The position numbers were made by a program, and so were the translations under genes. The notes under the pieces were generated by a model. The model was not told the DNA's origin and made no database searches. It saw only the letters and a list, made by a program, of their open reading frames with translations. A DNA stretch of 7,237 nt from Pseudomonadota bacterium (GTDB lineage Bacteria; Pseudomonadota; Alphaproteobacteria; Rhizobiales; Rhizobiaceae): positions 1 through 7,237 of the forward strand of contig JAEWKX010000267.1 in NCBI GenBank assembly GCA_023393575.1, written 5' to 3'. How positions within the stretch are numbered: the stretch's first letter is position 1; each line of letters opens with the position of its first letter. Below are positions 6,937 through 7,237 of this stretch, in pieces.

Positions 6937-7237
6937 CTAAAGGCTCGGCTCTTCCGTCAGAAGGCCCTGCACGAAATCGAACAGACCATGCCGGCGGTCG
7001 CGGCGGATGCGTTCCGCCTTCACGATGCAGCTGACATAACCGAAAGCCTCGTCGAGGTCGTCGTTGACGATGACGTAGTCGTATTCGCGCCAGTGCTCGA
7101 TTTCCGCCCGCGAGTTCAGGAGCCGGGTGCGGATGACCTCTTCCGTATCCTCGGCGCGCCGATTTAGGCGTGATTGAAGCTCGCTCATGGACGGTGGCAG
7201 GACGAAGATCGAGACGACATCGGCCTTCATCTTCTCC
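6937..7237 (-). CDS. gmk: Guanylate kinase, C-terminal part (5' end outside window)
   Basis: Guanylate kinase phosphorylates GMP and dGMP to the diphosphates with ATP, an essential cytoplasmic step of purine nucleotide synthesis. About 99 C-terminal residues are visible, from [16 protein letters not shown] to the TAG at 6937-6939. The frame is open to the window edge, so roughly the first half, with the P-loop and most of the GMP-binding region, is not seen. Recognisable family elements are [14 protein letters not shown], the arginine-rich lid [20 protein letters not shown], then [13 protein letters not shown], and a C-terminal [12 protein letters not shown] typical of rhizobial members. The ATG at 7230 is internal, not the start. 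The gene converges on the membrane methyltransferase-like gene with a six-base gap and no visible terminator between them. Confidence 0.94.
   Translation of the reverse strand, partial: EKMKADVVSIFVLPPSMSELQSRLNRRAEDTEEVIRTRLLNSRAEIEHWREYDYVIVNDDLDEAFGYVSCIVKAERIRRDRRHGLFDFVQGLLTEEPSL

Noticed and set aside
6932..6950. CTCGGCT repeated directly at 6932-6938 and 6944-6950 in the convergent gap
   Set aside because: It is seven bases long and direct, not inverted, so it cannot form a terminator hairpin. It is probably chance.

Overview
The window is a stretch of ordinary core chromosome from an alphaproteobacterium, most likely Rhizobiales/Rhizobiaceae (Rhizobium, Sinorhizobium/Ensifer or a close relative). 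This rests on the high-GC, strongly biased codon use, the wording of the LptG, RsmA and guanylate kinase sequences, and the order lptG-lptD-surA-pdxA-rsmA followed by a convergent gmk. No organism was given, so the placement comes from recognising sequence only.

Layout. Positions 1-970 hold the 3' part of lptG, the inner-membrane permease of the lipopolysaccharide (LPS) transporter. lptD (970-3324) follows with a one-base overlap; it is the outer-membrane LPS translocon and its GTG start is set by a strong ribosome binding site inside the end of lptG. After a 119-base gap with a GC-rich hairpin comes a SurA-type periplasmic chaperone (3444-4382). pdxA (4397-5419, vitamin B6 synthesis) starts 14 bases later and overlaps rsmA (5419-6246, 16S rRNA dimethyladenosine transferase) by one base. 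A 60-base gap then leads to a small membrane methyltransferase-like gene of the isoprenylcysteine carboxyl methyltransferase (ICMT) type (6307-6930). Six bases later, on the opposite strand, is the 3' end of gmk (6937-7237), cut by the window edge.

How the genes fit together. The first three genes form an outer-membrane assembly group: LptG helps power LPS extraction, LptD inserts LPS into the outer leaflet, and SurA escorts beta-barrel proteins, LptD among the known clients in E. coli. pdxA and rsmA are housekeeping genes that travel with this group; E. coli has the same lptD-surA-pdxA-rsmA order. The close spacing and overlaps suggest one co-directional transcription unit from lptG (probably from lptF upstream) to rsmA. 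The membrane methyltransferase-like gene may be separately controlled.

I saw no mobile element, CRISPR array, RNA gene or clear new system. The points most worth a second look are the SurA homologue whose rotamase domain has lost the usual catalytic motifs, the three-cysteine layout of LptD, and the poorly characterised membrane methyltransferase with less biased codon use.
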